64,000 nt of DNA, from assembly GCA_022539475.1 (NCBI GenBank), contig VCMS01000081.1, forward strand, positions 118,905 through 182,904, written 5' to 3'. This stretch comes from Gracilaria domingensis. Taxonomy: Eukaryota; Rhodophyta; Florideophyceae; Gracilariales; Gracilariaceae. The notes under the pieces are model-generated. The model had not been told where the DNA came from and ran no database searches. It worked only from the letters and a program-made list of their open reading frames with translations. The position numbers and the translations under genes are program-made. The stretch's first letter is position 1. Each line of letters opens with the position of its first letter. Of this stretch, positions 10,965 to 22,768 are shown piece by piece.

Positions 10965-11257
10965 CTTGATGTCATAAGCATCAGTTATCACACTGATAGA
11001 AGGGGGTCATAACATTTGGTGTTTGAATCTTTGCCCAACTCGAACATCATGTTCCTGTTTGCCTCTGCTAATTCTCCGAAGCCCAAAGCTCCACCTTTGG
11101 TATGTCTGACAGGAATAGAATCTTTTCACCAAAGTTTTTCGAGGCAGCCCTGGTTCATCGCTTGTGTACTGTATCTTCGGGCCTGCAATCCTCCTGAGGC
11201 GTCAGTCAATCAGAGCATTGTGTTTGTTGATCGTTCATTGACCGTCCTTTTAGCAGA

Positions 11258-12460
11258 ATGCGATCTCCTATCATTGCTTTCCTGCTTTGTCCATGCATGG
11301 CCTCTTCGCAACCACCTTCTGATGGCGCCCAGAAGAAGGTTTTTGTGTTTGGTCTGGGATATGCGGGTTCTAGAATTGCTCAGCAGCTAGGTATGGAACT
11401 CATATTAACTTTTACATGTCCTTCGACAACGCCCTGGCCCTGACAAACATTCGTTTATGTCTGGTTGCCTGGATCGAAGTGGAAGCAGGGGCTTCTGTCG
11501 CTGGTGTTACACGGTCTTCGGTAAGCACTTCATCTGTTCATAAGCATGGAATGGCTACTCTCTCTTCCAAGAAGGCATCTAAACTTGAGACTATGGCTTT
11601 TGTGGATTACCACATTAGGAACTCGACACATGTCTTGTCCACTGTAGCCCCTGACGCGTCACGCAATGAAGACCCTATCTTAGCGCAACACGGAGATCTA
11701 CTTCGTAACCCTCACTCCGTGAAGTGGCTTGTAAGTTCCCAAAACCCAGTTTACTCTTTTTCCACGATCTGCCCCTATACGACTTGTGATTTCTAACTCG
11801 TATGACCGTTGAACAAAACGAGACTAGGGTTATCTCTCTAGCACCAGCGTATACGGCGATCATGGCGGTGCCTTGGTCGACGAGAATAGTTCCATTCTAA
11901 ACCCCTCTCTGAAAGGTCAACTGCGACTCGAAGTGGAAAACAAGTGGCTTGACCTGGCCAAACATGTTGAAGTTCCAACATGCATTTTCCGCGTGGCAGG
12001 AATATATGGTCCTGGTCGAAATGCTCTGCAAACATTGCTTCGAAACCCGAATGTGGTGAATCAAACGAAGGACACGCTCGACATGATCGTTTCCCGTATC
12101 CATGTGGCAGATCTGGCGAACGCAGTAACATCAGCCATCTGTTTGGAAACCGGTGAGACCGACACAGAGATTTCCATCTCGTTGGATCAAGTTTACAATA
12201 TAAGCGATGATCTTCCAGCCAGTCGACGGTCCGTATTCACATACGCAGAAGCACTGCTACGAAACTTGGAACTCTCACAGGACAACACCAAATACAGATA
12301 TCAACCTCTTTCCGTTCGTCACAGAATAAGGGCTAGCAAACAAGTTTCGAATGCAAAGATGAAGAATAAGCTTGTGCCAAACCTACATTTCCCGTCGTAT
12401 CGAGAAGGTCTGGGTGCCATTGCTCAAGAATTGCGGGAATCAAAGCGGTTGTCGGGATGA
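11258..12460 (+). CDS. Extended SDR, NAD(P)-dependent epimerase/dehydratase-like, three exons
   Basis: An oxidoreductase of the YeeZ-like extended SDR group; substrate unknown. My model is exon 1 11258-11390, intron 11391-11479 (GTATGG...AAG, 89 nt), exon 2 11480-11730, intron 11731-11827 (GTAAGT...TAG, 97 nt), exon 3 11828-12460, for 338 residues. Exon 1 carries a signal-like start and the Rossmann glycine motif VFVFGLGYAGSRIAQQL. Exon 2 continues VEAGASVAGVTRS and THVLSTVAPDAS. Exon 3 has GYLSSTSVYGDHGGALVDE, then FRVAGIYGPGRNAL, SRIHVADLANAV, VYNISDDLPA and the terminal FPSYREGLGAI. All joins restore family motifs exactly in frame. The N-terminus could direct the protein to an organelle or the secretory path. 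It ends 90 bp from NCBP2, tail-to-tail. Confidence 0.85.
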
Positions 12461-12550
12461 GTATAGATTCTGACAAAGACATGATGCGGCGAGATTGTCG
12501 CGACGCGCCATGACGAGCACGACACACAGTGACAATGAAGCTTCTCACTT

Positions 12551-13662
12551 CTACTCGTCATCTTTCCTTCCTCTGTCGAATCGCTCGTTCCGCATTGGTT
12601 CGCCATCTCTAGGAATAGGGGGTCCCATTTCTGAAACTGCATCCATAGGTACCATTGGTGCACCAGGGACCGGAGGCGGCATAGGAGGATTCATTATTCC
12701 GGGCGGTGGCGCCATGCCCATCATCGGGGGAGGTTGAGGAGGGAAGGACGGGCCTCGAAGTCTCTTGTATCTTGGCTCGTAATTGTTGTCTTGTGAATTG
12801 AAGTCATCTGGCTCCCGCCTTCTCTTCACAGGCCCCTGACCCATGCCGCCGAAGTAGCGAGCAGGAGGCTGCCCGGGCGGACCATGCCCAGGTGGACCAT
12901 GTCCCGGAGGGCCATGATATGGGCGACCTCGACCTCTGCCCCCACGCCGACCTCTTCCCATTCTACGACCTCTATCGCCGTATGGTCGCCCTCGTCCTCC
13001 TGGACCCGGAGGACCTGCAAATGGCTGTGGATGTGCCGCAGCGCCGCTCCACATTTGCATACCGGTCATTCCAGTTTGTGAGTCCCTGGCCCTCCCAAAG
13101 CCACCTCTTCCAGGATCGTAATCCACTCTGTGCTCGTCGCGAACTTGTCCACCGGAACGTCCGCGCCCATACTGTCTGCCGTCGGAAAAGCCGACGTCAT
13201 AGTCGACTCGAATGGTCCTTTCATCCAACTTGGTTCCAGAGAGAAAGTTGACGCTATTCTCTGCATCGCATCTTCTGTAGTACTCGACGAAGCAAAATCC
13301 GCAAGGAGTCTTCTTGTGTCGGTCTAGCCCCATGATGATACGCCGAATCTCTCCAGCTTTAGAGAAAAGATCGAATATTTGTTCTTCTGTTGTGTAGAAG
13401 GAAAGATTTCCGACATAAAGAGTTGTGCTCTGTTTGAGAGCGGTTTCTCGTTGTTTCTGACCACATCAAAGAGTGAACGCCAATAAATGGAAAGAACGGC
13501 GTCGTTGCAGATTAGTACAATGGAAATAGTCGGCCACATTGTCCTTCGAATATACAGTGAAGAAGAACGCAGAGAGAAACTTACCTGCCCACCATGAAAG
13601 CGTCTATCCTGATATAGACTGATCGGTTTGGCTATTTCGGATCTAAAAAGCTTGGTGGCCAT
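12551..13662 (-). CDS. NCBP2: Nuclear cap-binding protein subunit 2 (CBP20), two exons
   Basis: The small subunit of the nuclear cap-binding complex; it binds the m7G cap and aids splicing and export. Exon 1 is 13662-13585, the intron 13584-13457 (128 nt, GTAAGT...TCAG), exon 2 13456-12551, for 327 residues. Exon 1 ends [12 protein letters not shown], as in CBP20. Exon 2 begins [20 protein letters not shown], with the RRM continuing [39 protein letters not shown] and the cap-pocket tail [18 protein letters not shown]. The C-terminal 190 residues are an unusual Gly/Arg/Pro/Met-rich extension ([32 protein letters not shown]). Animal CBP20 is about half this length; plants also carry extensions. 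Confidence 0.93.
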
Positions 13663-16321
13663 TTCGGGAACAAAAGTAGGGCAACACTAGTCGGAAACAA
13701 AACCCAGCTTCTAATAGGGAACGAGTGTCGGAACCCTTCCGCATGCGATGCTCCTTCCCAAGAGGTTCAAGTCACTGCAACATGTAAGTAAGAGCTGTAG
13801 AAGAACAGCACCGGGTGAGCCCCCAAGGGATTCAAACTTTGTCGTGACCACGAGGAATATATGTCGTTCGAAACCCCAACTGATCGACAAACGGTATAGT
13901 ATCGGCGAGAACAGAACAGTTGCCTTACGAAACAGTGTGAGAGCGAAGTTCTGCGCGAAGTGATAAGCTCGGGGCGATAGCGCGTCTAGATTCTGCATTC
14001 CAGAGGCACTTGTAGCACTATTAACTTTTGGAGACAACCTTTCTCCAACCTTTTCAAGGCCCATATTGCTTACAGAGAAACAGGGCAGAAGGTACGTAAC
14101 AATCTTCAATTCGATTTCAGGTCAACCAATTTAAATTTGTCAGTTCCGTACCATGCTGTTTCTGTGCTTCATTCGTTCGTCTCTCATGCGAGATACAGCA
14201 ACCGTTTTGAGTAGATCTGTTACCGACGGTATCTTGAGGATACCAACGTTACACACTTTGTTTATGCCGTGGAGCAAGTCCAAACCTCGGCGCCTGATGC
14301 CTACCACGTCAAGACTGCAAGTGTCGGCGCGTATCTGTTTGTCTACATTAACTCGCAGAACGCGAGCAACAGCTTCTCATTTCCATTTCATCCCAAGCTC
14401 TACCCCACAAACGACTCTTGTTCATTGTGCTCTACATAAAAGGTTTCTGCATTTCTGTTTTCTCGTAACTCAGAATAAAACCTAACGTTTTTGTTCCGAA
14501 AGCCACTTTTACTGAAATCAATCGTAACATATATATAACATCAAATGACATGCAAATGACCACCATTGCCACTCACAGTACGAATCATAAAGCACTTCAT
14601 CTCGCACGAACATAGGTAGTGCGATTCCAAGAAAGCAAAACTTCCCTAAAGAAAAGACCTCACTAAGAAGGTAGTAGATAATTTCTGTTCGCGGTAACTG
14701 TGGTGACAGAAACCACTTGAACTAGATGAAAATAATGCTCCCCCAACGACAAATAGTTTAGCTCGTGCGCCGCCATTATCTGCAAAAGGGTTCCTACGAG
14801 GGCTACTCTTTACTGTTTAAGGCCTTTCCACATAAAGACATGGACAAATTTGCGATTGTCCCGAAAACGTCATTTTAGTGATAGCGTCGGCGGTTACAGC
14901 CAAAAGGGCAAAAAGGATAAAAGTAAACTTTGCTCTCATAGAGTATCAGTCCAATTGGACAAAGAAGCACTAGCCAAATATAAGCTTACGTAGATATAAT
15001 GCTACAGAAAGCAAAGAACCACAACAAAAACACAAAAACAGGGAGGGAGCACCAAACAATAGACAAAAAGATTAAAAAGAACAAACAAGAACAATATATG
15101 TATTGAGATATGAATAGATTTGTCTCATAACTTGACCATGAAAACAAAGACAAGTGCTTTAAAAGATAGTATCGTTTTTCTTTCTAAGTGTCTCATAATA
15201 ACAGCAGGTCCTGTGGTGGACGCGCAGATCATGTTTGCTGTAGAGAACCGGATGTCGCAAGCCTTGCAGTAGACATCCAGCTTGTTATATCTTGAACGGC
15301 TCAAAGCTCTACGATGGCGATGGCCGGCTTGATTCACTTCAAGCCGGCGCTGGCTCTGCACCTTGATTTCACAGATACGACAGCGCTTGAAGATTTACTT
15401 ACGAGGCGGAAGGTCATGATGAAGCTTCTTTTTCTCAGTGGCTACGCGAAAGATATGACGCTCGGTCAAGAGACTGCACAGCCGACTTTCTTATCTGCTG
15501 AACAGAATCGCGGACTTCTTCTAGACGATCGTTCGGATCAACTACAGACGAATACCTGCTGGATGAAACAAAAGACCTTGGCACTTGATTTGAAACAAAC
15601 AAGAAGTTAGTAGACACACGAAATGCCAAAAGAGCAGCTGCGAACAACCTACACGTAAACGATTGCCTCAGAGACATAGTTCAATAGAGTTCTTACGCCT
15701 TAATACAGTTTTTCCGGCAACAACAGGTGCAAAAACAACACTATGTGAGGAACGGAATCGCAACACGATAGAAACAGTGAAACCAGAGTCCAAGGCCGAG
15801 ATGAGAAGCAAGGGAATAGATGCAGGCAGGGAGAGCCCGCAAAACGACGAAGTAACGGAGGGGAGCAACAAGTAAGACAACCGCGGTGGGCGGAAACGGG
15901 AGCGAAAGATAACGAGAACAAAGACGACAAAGGAAACCACCGCGGAGAAGACGGAGGGAAGAGAAACCAAGTAGAACGAACTTCGGAAGAGAGAGTCACG
16001 CCCGCACAGGGCTAACCCAACGGTGGGGTAGTGCAGACGCCTTGCCAACTCATACAAGACGAGCCCAGACGAAGGGCTGTGTGAGTACCAGTGAGCGTTG
16101 GCGGGCGGTGAGACCAGGCCGCCAAAGGGGGGAAGTGAGAGAGGTTGAGGATTTCGGGGGAGGGAAAGGTTGAGACGACAAATGGAAAAGGAAGGAAGAA
16201 CAGATGAAAAGTGAAGGGTGGGAGGAGGTCGTCAAAGAGGAAGTGGTATGGCCGGAGTTGGGTCGGAGGCGACCACTCCGACCTCTTTGTACTGTTTGCT
16301 CCCCTAAAAACGGGCTTGGAG
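13663..16321. other. Low-coding region left of the retrotransposon
   Basis: No confident gene. A frame at 14215-14439 (LEDTNVTHFVYAVEQV, VGAYLFVYINSQN) reads like a small secreted or extracellular protein exon. It is preceded by an in-frame TAG at 14212 and a plausible intron (GTACGT at about 14091 to TTTCAG at 14120). I cannot build a full gene. 14,490-15,690 is AT-rich and empty to my eye. 15,690-16,321 is purine-rich on the plus strand and resembles a transposon leader; nothing definite. Confidence 0.3.
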
Positions 16322-16326
16322 ATCGT
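16322..16326. repeat. Target-site duplication ATCGT, left copy
   Basis: ATCGT directly abuts the left LTR and is repeated at 28158-28162 directly after the right LTR. Five bases is the usual Ty3/Gypsy duplication length. Confidence 0.9.
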
Positions 16327-17301
16327 TGTGGAGCAAAACCCCAGCGATGGGATCGTCTCTCAAGGCGTTCGAGTCCTTGTTCTCTAGACGAGGTGAACTC
16401 AGTGGTGAGCGCTCCGAACACGGATAGTGCGGGTGTAGGATCGCCCGTGGTACGGGATATACCTACGGAGGTTGAGGGGTGAACTGGTCTGATCCAGGAG
16501 TCCGGCGAAAAGCGACGGAATAGGGAAGAGAAAAGGTACGGTAGAGCGGTGTAAGCCCTAGGTAAAAGGAGGAAAAGGAGAGAAAAGCCAAGGAGGAACC
16601 CTCAACGGGGCCTGCGACAATCGGCAACAGACCCGGCGACGGGAGACGGGGGTTTTGTATTAAACCCACGGGCCAATAACTCTATACAGAGAGGATACGG
16701 AAAAACCACCTGACACAATTAAGAAGTAATCTGCAGGTAAAGACAACTAAAACAATGGTCCAAAGACGGAAATAAGCCCGAGGTCAACAGCTGTGTAGGT
16801 CAGTAGTGCCTGAATGATCCCGAGGGATGAATCTAGTTCGTACCGTACGCGGTGACCCTTCTGAGGGAGTTGTACACTTTGCGCAGGCGAACGTAGTTCA
16901 GAGCCGAACTCGGTTACCCTTTACTGAAGGAGGAGGTGACCGGGAGGTCACCTCTTATATCGTGACCGATAAATTAGTTAAACTAAATTAAATAATCTAA
17001 TGCACACCTAAGCAGGTCCATACACGTGGTGCACGTGAGAACCCGCGGCAGCGGCCAGTAAAATATCCGACAATCATACCAAAACATTTTTGAACACGCC
17101 CATTCCTACAGACGCGTCCACGCGACCAGTACTCACCTATGCCACGTCATGGCCGACCCCTCAGGGTGCCGTACCTCAGTACTGCCGAAAAGCATCCCAT
17201 CCGTGGGCCAATACTCATACCTTCCGAGTACCCGGAATCATCCCTACCAGGGATTTATGGAAACCATCCCAGTGCATCGAGCGAGCACGTTTTGCTCTAC
17301 A
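16327..17301 (-). repeat. Left LTR (3' LTR of the minus-strand element)
   Basis: A 975-bp LTR starting TGTGGAGCA and ending TGCTCTACA. It matches 26796-28157 closely once the 393-bp insertion in that copy is removed. Small differences include the G/A in the first terminal repeat and an 8-9 bp indel near the end. Confidence 0.92.
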
Positions 17302-17318
17302 TATCCCCCTCCTTAGGG
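17302..17318 (-). other. Polypurine tract
   Basis: On the minus strand the bases just before the 3' LTR read AAGGAGGGGGATA, a typical plus-strand primer for reverse transcription. It fixes the direction of the element. Confidence 0.8.
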
Positions 17319-17381
17319 CAGGAAACATCCGGTTTGCCAGCGAAGACTCGTCAGCGAGCGGGTATATAAGCACGGTCCATA

Positions 17382-18944
17382 ATGGACATATCCGAGATTC
17401 GGGCTCCTCGTGAGAACGAGATACACTCGCAAGCGCATTTCTCTTCTCTGCATTTAGACGACTCAGTACTTGAAGTTTCACCTACGATCGACGACTTGAT
17501 GAACCCTCACCAGGGCGACGAGCATCATCCCCAAGCCGGGGCTCCGAACGCTTCGGGTCCCGCAACTCCTGCGACAGGCTACCTCGGCGGTTTCGCTTCC
17601 GCTCCTCTGCCTCAGAGCCAACACCATACGACTACACCGAACCCGGTTGACGTTGCGACGTGGAATTCCGCGCAAGCAGTGCCCTTGTTGGCACCTCCAG
17701 CCGGCTGGACAGCGCATGAATCGCTCCTCATTCAAGATCCGACTACCGGAGGAAGCTGGGCCTATTCCAGAGCGCACTGGTTTCACCCGACGGCGGTTCG
17801 AAATGGTGCGTTGATGGACTCATACAGCGAGAACGGTATGCTGCCTGGCGGCCTACACCGAGATATGGTGGATTCATGGGATTGGAGACACCGCTTGGCG
17901 GTTCCATCTCACGTGTTGTCACGGAAACGGAGCGGCCGTGGGTACGAAACGCTGGATGAAGCGCGCGCGGCTATGGCTTGATTGGCATAATTTCGGAAGG
18001 ACCGAGCCTCGTTCCCTGAGAGGATTCCCGAGTCATACGGGTTCGACCTTTTACGGTTCCGAACTTACGGAGAGATCAAGTATGGCTCGAACCTCGCAGA
18101 CTTCCAAGCGGCGGAAAATTTCCCGGAGTCGATGCCGGCCGACATTCTCCTGTTCAGCACGCGTATTCTGCGAGAGGAGTTTCGCCATTTGCATCGACCG
18201 TCGGGACCGGGAAGCTTCTTCGACAGACTGCGGAACGAACGCAAGTAGAGATCTCGATTCGGGTACCTGGTCCCGCAATAGAATTCAGAGATTGAACGTT
18301 TGCGTCCGGACGCACTAGAGGGTCGATTCGCTCCACTCTCATCGTGGTTGGCTCACTATGAGGTGCCACGCGGGTGTGTTCCGGAATTGTCCCCTTGCGG
18401 CTCCTATGTCGGTTCACGCATGATTGCGAATCCGCACTCGGAGTACTGGATGCTCTTCATATCCGAATGGCCAGCTCGCGTTGCCGCATTCATGCTGTGG
18501 GAAGCATACAACCAGAACCATGTTTGGTATTTGCCTCCGAGATTACGGAATGTGATCAGATCACTGGACTAATACACCGCACTCGGTTCGGAAGACAACG
18601 TCAGCGAATTTATCAGCCTTATCGATCTCATCGATTCAATTGATTGGAGTACCGTTCCGGCGGAAAACGTCCCCAGGGAAACTCGTTCGTATCACGACCG
18701 TTCGGCAGGGCGAAGACATCCGGGTGCCGGAGACTTCGTGTATTACGATCCCTGGGAGGGAGTTACCGTCCCGAAAGAGCGGGCTCTTGTCCTACGCAGA
18801 CTTCCTCGGGTGGTTCCGAATGATCACCCCATTGGGTTTATGTTTTCCGACAACTATTACTCCGTAGCAGAGGAGGATGATCCAATTGTGGACCATACTG
18901 TGGGAGACCCGGGAACGGGAGGTTTGTCGGCGGCTTCGCAGTAG
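17382..18944 (+). pseudogene. Antisense extra ORF inside the Gypsy element, single frame with five in-frame stops
   Basis: A protein-like frame of about 520 codons runs opposite to pol, between the chromodomain and the 3' LTR. I do not recognise it. It stays in one frame throughout and is broken only by stop codons at 17979 (TGA), 17988 (TAA), 18246 (TAG), 18279 (TAG) and 18570 (TAA), ending at 18942. Protein-like segments include GGSWAYSRAHWFHPTAVR, ESYGFDLLRFRTYGEIKYG, SEYWMLFISEWPARVAAFML and GDFVYYDPWEGVTVPKER. A TATA-like TATATAA lies at 17363, close to the first ATG; a later ATG at 17499 may fit the promoter better. It could be an env-like or captured gene. Each stop is one C-to-T change from CGA, CAA or CAG, which suggests deamination-type decay. 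Confidence 0.6.
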
Positions 18945-19569
18945 TTTCGGTCATCGGAAGGGCGGTTGTGCCAGTTGCTGCTATTGGTTGGGGCGTAAGC
19001 CATTCGCAGGAAAACATCGACCCTCGCGTGGTAGCGATGCGCAACCAACTTCTCGGACTCAGAGTGCCGGGTCCACCGGATATGTATGACCTCGTTAGCA
19101 GTGGGGGCTCAGGCCTTCGCGAGTAACCCCCCTCAGACGGGGCCGTTCAACCCTGGAGGTGCCGGTCCTTCGACAGGATGGCAGTGATCCCAACCGTGGG
19201 TTCCCTCCATGATGGGCTGTTGGCAGGCTCTGCGACCAACGCACTCCATAATAGCTAGCGGTACAACTTCTCCTTAGAATAAAATCGACTTCGATATCAC
19301 TTCCTTCATAACCGGATTACGGTTCAACGCTTTTGGCGCACGATCGTTCCAATACGATTCTCCATTATGCGTGTAGCTTCACGACATGTTCACACGGACC
19401 GTTAGACGGTAGCTCGCTTCTTTCGGATAAATCGGCGTCCGTTTGACGGAAATCATCTTTCTTCTTCATCCCTTCGATACTTCCTTCCTTAGGAACAAAA
19501 CAAACTTCTTGGTAGTACCATTCTCCCACGAGTGGGCCCGTCGATTGCCGTTACGACGCAGCGGCACTG
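18945..19569. other. Gypsy internal region without recognisable coding
   Basis: About 600 bp between the antisense ORF and the chromodomain. Nothing recognised; probably 3' untranslated internal sequence of the element. Confidence 0.35.
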
Positions 19570-19803
19570 TCACCCTACTTGGGCTTTATCCAAACCTGGA
19601 GGCAGCCCTAGGCGCTTAGGCCGATAGTAGGCGAGAACCTTTGACCGAGGTAAGTGTTCGATCGGCTCGAAAGTATCCTCCTCAGGGGAGTATCCGTACC
19701 AATGGACTTGGTATTCAGTCTCCCCATCGGGGTTCACGACGTGACTCAAGATGCGTTCAATAACGAATTGCTGTGGGAACACTTCCCGTTCGCGGGCCTC
19801 CAT
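19570..19803 (-). pseudogene. Chromodomain at the 3' end of pol (chromovirus-type)
   Basis: The 77 residues contain a clear chromodomain: FVIERILSHVV, YQVHWYGYSPEEDTFEPIEH and then SKVLAYYRPKR. The aromatic-cage pattern (Y/F-V-E-IL, W-x-GY, E-x-TF-EP) is kept. Such domains are fused to Gypsy integrases and steer integration to marked chromatin. It lies about 950 bp beyond the integrase frame with frame breaks between, so it is no longer continuous with it. Confidence 0.85.
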
Positions 19804-20748
19804 GACATATGCGCCACTCCTGCTGGCGCAGTATCACTTGGAGAGGTTCTGTAGCTGCCTAAAATCACTCAGGTGAAGCTTTCCTAGTGTTGGAGACGGC
19901 CTTACTTTCGCAGTCTTCCACGCATTCCGCTGCGGCGGCCGTACTGTTACCCGCGTCCTACGCGTCCTATTCTCGAGCTAGAGGGTTAATTGCAAAGCTC
20001 TCGAACAGACGAGTCCAACGGTATCGCTTTCTTCGCTGATAGTCGAAAGACTGACGAACGGTAGTACTTCCGTTTGATGAATCTCCCGGCCTTCACGGGG
20101 ATAACCGTTTCGGTGACGGAGGTGCGTACGCCACTCCCTTAACAGGGCGGCGGTTTACCCGGCCATGGGGCATATGCGACAAGTTCTGATTGGCTCTGCG
20201 CCACAGATTGGCGACCACGTCAAGCGTGCGCGTGCCGTGCTGGGCCATCCGTTCGCGAAAGGTCGCCGACCACTCATCATTAGGGCTTTCCACGTTGTAA
20301 CGTGCATCGTGTTGCACGCGCCTGGGGCTAGCAGGCCTCGTTTCACGGAGGTTTCACTCCTGCAGTGGCGGCGGGGCTCCAAGTCTCCCCACGCGACGTG
20401 GTTCACACTGTAGAGTGTCGGCTTCCAAGAAAGCGTTAAAAGTCCGACAAGGGAATCGATAATGATTGTTAAAATTCCTCACAACTCCTTCACAAGACCT
20501 TCCCGTTCAGGAATGCCGTGCTATTCTTCCCCGTGCAGCGGGTGGTCCGGATCAGCGGAAACCGTTTTCATAGTTCGGCTGTGCTTCTCAGCGCGGTTAC
20601 GCGAGTTCAAGCGGTTAGATGTCCCAGAGTGGGTAGCTGCTTCTGCGACGGCGTCGCGCCTCTCGCGGGCACGTTCCGTGATACCGGAGACCGATACGGC
20701 GGACTCCTCACGATTGGGGTGCGACAAGGCAACGGTGCCACTAGATTC

Positions 20749-21993
20749 TCATAAAGGAGCGACTGGATTGTCAGTGTGGATCACATTTCCCGCGGTTGGG
20801 GATCCGGGCGACACCGGAGCATCAATGCCATTCGCAACAGCTGCGGTACCCTCCCCCTTCTTAAGTGGCACCACGGGCTCCATCAGGAGATGGGGTGGGG
20901 GGGTTACTCTTGTAATTACTCGTGCAGAGTCGTTGGAATTAGTCAAAGTAGTAGCAAGTTCAGTTCTGTGGTCAGAAGTACCTACTGTAGGTAGATCAAT
21001 TAATTCTCGATCCGGGTGCGGAAGAATCGCCGGGCGCGACGGTAGTGTAGCGGCTGTTGACAGTTCTGCCTCCTGTTGAGGATCCCCTGATCGGGTATTG
21101 GTTGAGGTGGGCCCGGTTGCGGTGGGTGGCGTCGGGGCGGGCACAACGCGGTCACGCGAGATTCGTTCATGACGTCCGTCAATGTCGAGTACGACGGTAT
21201 CCGGATTGACGGAAATGACGCGATATGGTCCATCAGCGATGGGGGAGAGCTTGTGTTTCTTTTCCTTGTCAGGATTATAATACTCCTTCCGAAGGAAGAC
21301 AAAGCTGTTGGGCTCTACCACCACTGGTGTACCGCGAATTCGGCGATCGAAATTACGCTTGTACGTAAGCTGTGCCTTTTCCATGTCCTTCCGGGCTACC
21401 GGTACCATCTTGGTTAACCAATTTTTCCAGGTGTCCTTGTACATCCGTGGTGACGGGAAAGACGCTAGCGTCGGTTGTGATTCGATTGCTACCGGTGGCG
21501 GTCTCCTCGAAAGAACGAGTTCAAACGGCGAAAGCGTCGTTACCCGATGCACCTGGGTGTTATACGCGTACGTAATAGCATCGGTGTACAAGTCCCAATC
21601 CTTTGGGTGATCCGCAACATAGGATCGTAATGCGTTAAGCATTATACGATTAAATCGTTCTACCTGCCAATTACACTGGGGATGATAGGTTGTAGTTAAC
21701 AAATTCTTGACGTCCAAGATATGGGATACGTCCATAAAGAACTTTGACGCAAATTGCGAGCCATTGTCTGAAAGCAGATTAACAGGTGGCCCGTAAGTGA
21801 AGACCCAATGCGTCACAAATACTTGTGCGACTTCCGCTGCAGTGATCCGCCTCAACGGAACCGTTCGCATTAACTTCGAAAACCTGTCTGTGATAACCAG
21901 GAGATACCGGTGAACGCATGCGGTTCGAATTAATTCGCTCAGAATGTCGATAGCGACGAACTCTAAAGGAGCCCGGGCTGGGAACAGCGTCAT
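20749..21993 (-). pseudogene. Gypsy integrase core and C-terminal region
   Basis: A 414-residue frame with the retroviral integrase catalytic triad: D16 (FVAIDIL), D76 (LLSDNGSQF) and E112 (NWQVERFNR), 35 residues between the last two, a DD35E fit. NAYNTQ-like and SPFELVLSRRPPP motifs follow. A GPY/F-like module comes later (IADGPYRVISV, VVLDIDGRHERISRDRVVP). The tail is low-complexity. The frame starts mid-domain, so upstream residues are in the neighbouring frame; integrity is lost although the core is intact. Confidence 0.88.
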
Positions 21994-22008
21994 CGACTTC
22001 GAATTTTC

Positions 22009-22731
22009 TCAGAGTTTGACGTTGTTCTTGGCGCATTCCGTGCATGAACGGCGTACTGCATAGCAGTCGAATGCCATAGCTGGCCAATAAAAGTTTCTTC
22101 GGAGAGTTAGACACAACTTCCTGCCACCAGGGTGTCCCCCAATCTTTGCATAGTGCAATTGTAGGGAGTGTGGAACCACAATTTGAGGGCTTGGCCCAAC
22201 AATCCTAACGAGGAATCCCTGATCGTTAGTGAGAAAGGGTATCTTGAATCCCCCGTTGAGTCGGGCCCTTATCTGAGTACAGAAAGGATCCCCGTGCTGT
22301 TCACTTATTACCTCTTCAGCGGTAATGGGTTCAAATAAGCCAGGCGGTGGCTCGACCGTTTCCGCGACGAGAATATCGTCACAGACGTCATCCGTAATTT
22401 CGGAGTTTTTCTCAACGTCTTCCACCAAGAAGCATGGTATGTCGGTGTCGTCGACAGGTTCTGCCTTACCAGACGTTTCTAACGGAGAAAGCGCATCAGC
22501 CTGCATGTTCAGGGTGCCCCGTTTGTACCGGAAATCAAAATCGAATTCCGATAGGCGGAGGCGCCAACGCCTAAGGCGACCCGACGGCTCGGAGATCTCC
22601 ATAAGCCAGCGGAGGGCCGAATGATCGATATGCACCTGAAAATGGGTTTCCATGAGATAAGGTCCTAAAGTACACAGCGCCCAAACGACGGCGAGAAAAA
22701 TTTTTCTCAGAGACTGAGTAATTACGCTCAT
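22009..22731 (-). pseudogene. Gypsy RNase H and integrase zinc-binding domain
   Basis: RNase H segment (LGPYLMETHFQVHIDHSALR, RWRLRLSEFDFDFRYKRGTL, NMQADALS), a spacer, then the HHCC zinc domain of integrase (LQLHYAKIGGHPGGRKLCLT, CTECAKNN). It is out of frame with the upstream RT. Between them lies an in-frame TGA and a small frameshift near 22690-22745. Confidence 0.85.
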
Positions 22732-22768
22732 GCACGTTCAATGAACGAGACCAGTATCCAACTGGACG

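Noticed and set aside
13790-13840. tRNA-like sequence (GGGATTCAAAC on the minus strand)
   Set aside because: The T-loop is not canonical and no acceptor or anticodon stem could be formed.
20462-21079. Plus-strand open frame in the integrase region
   Set aside because: Antisense shadow of the integrase C-terminal coding.
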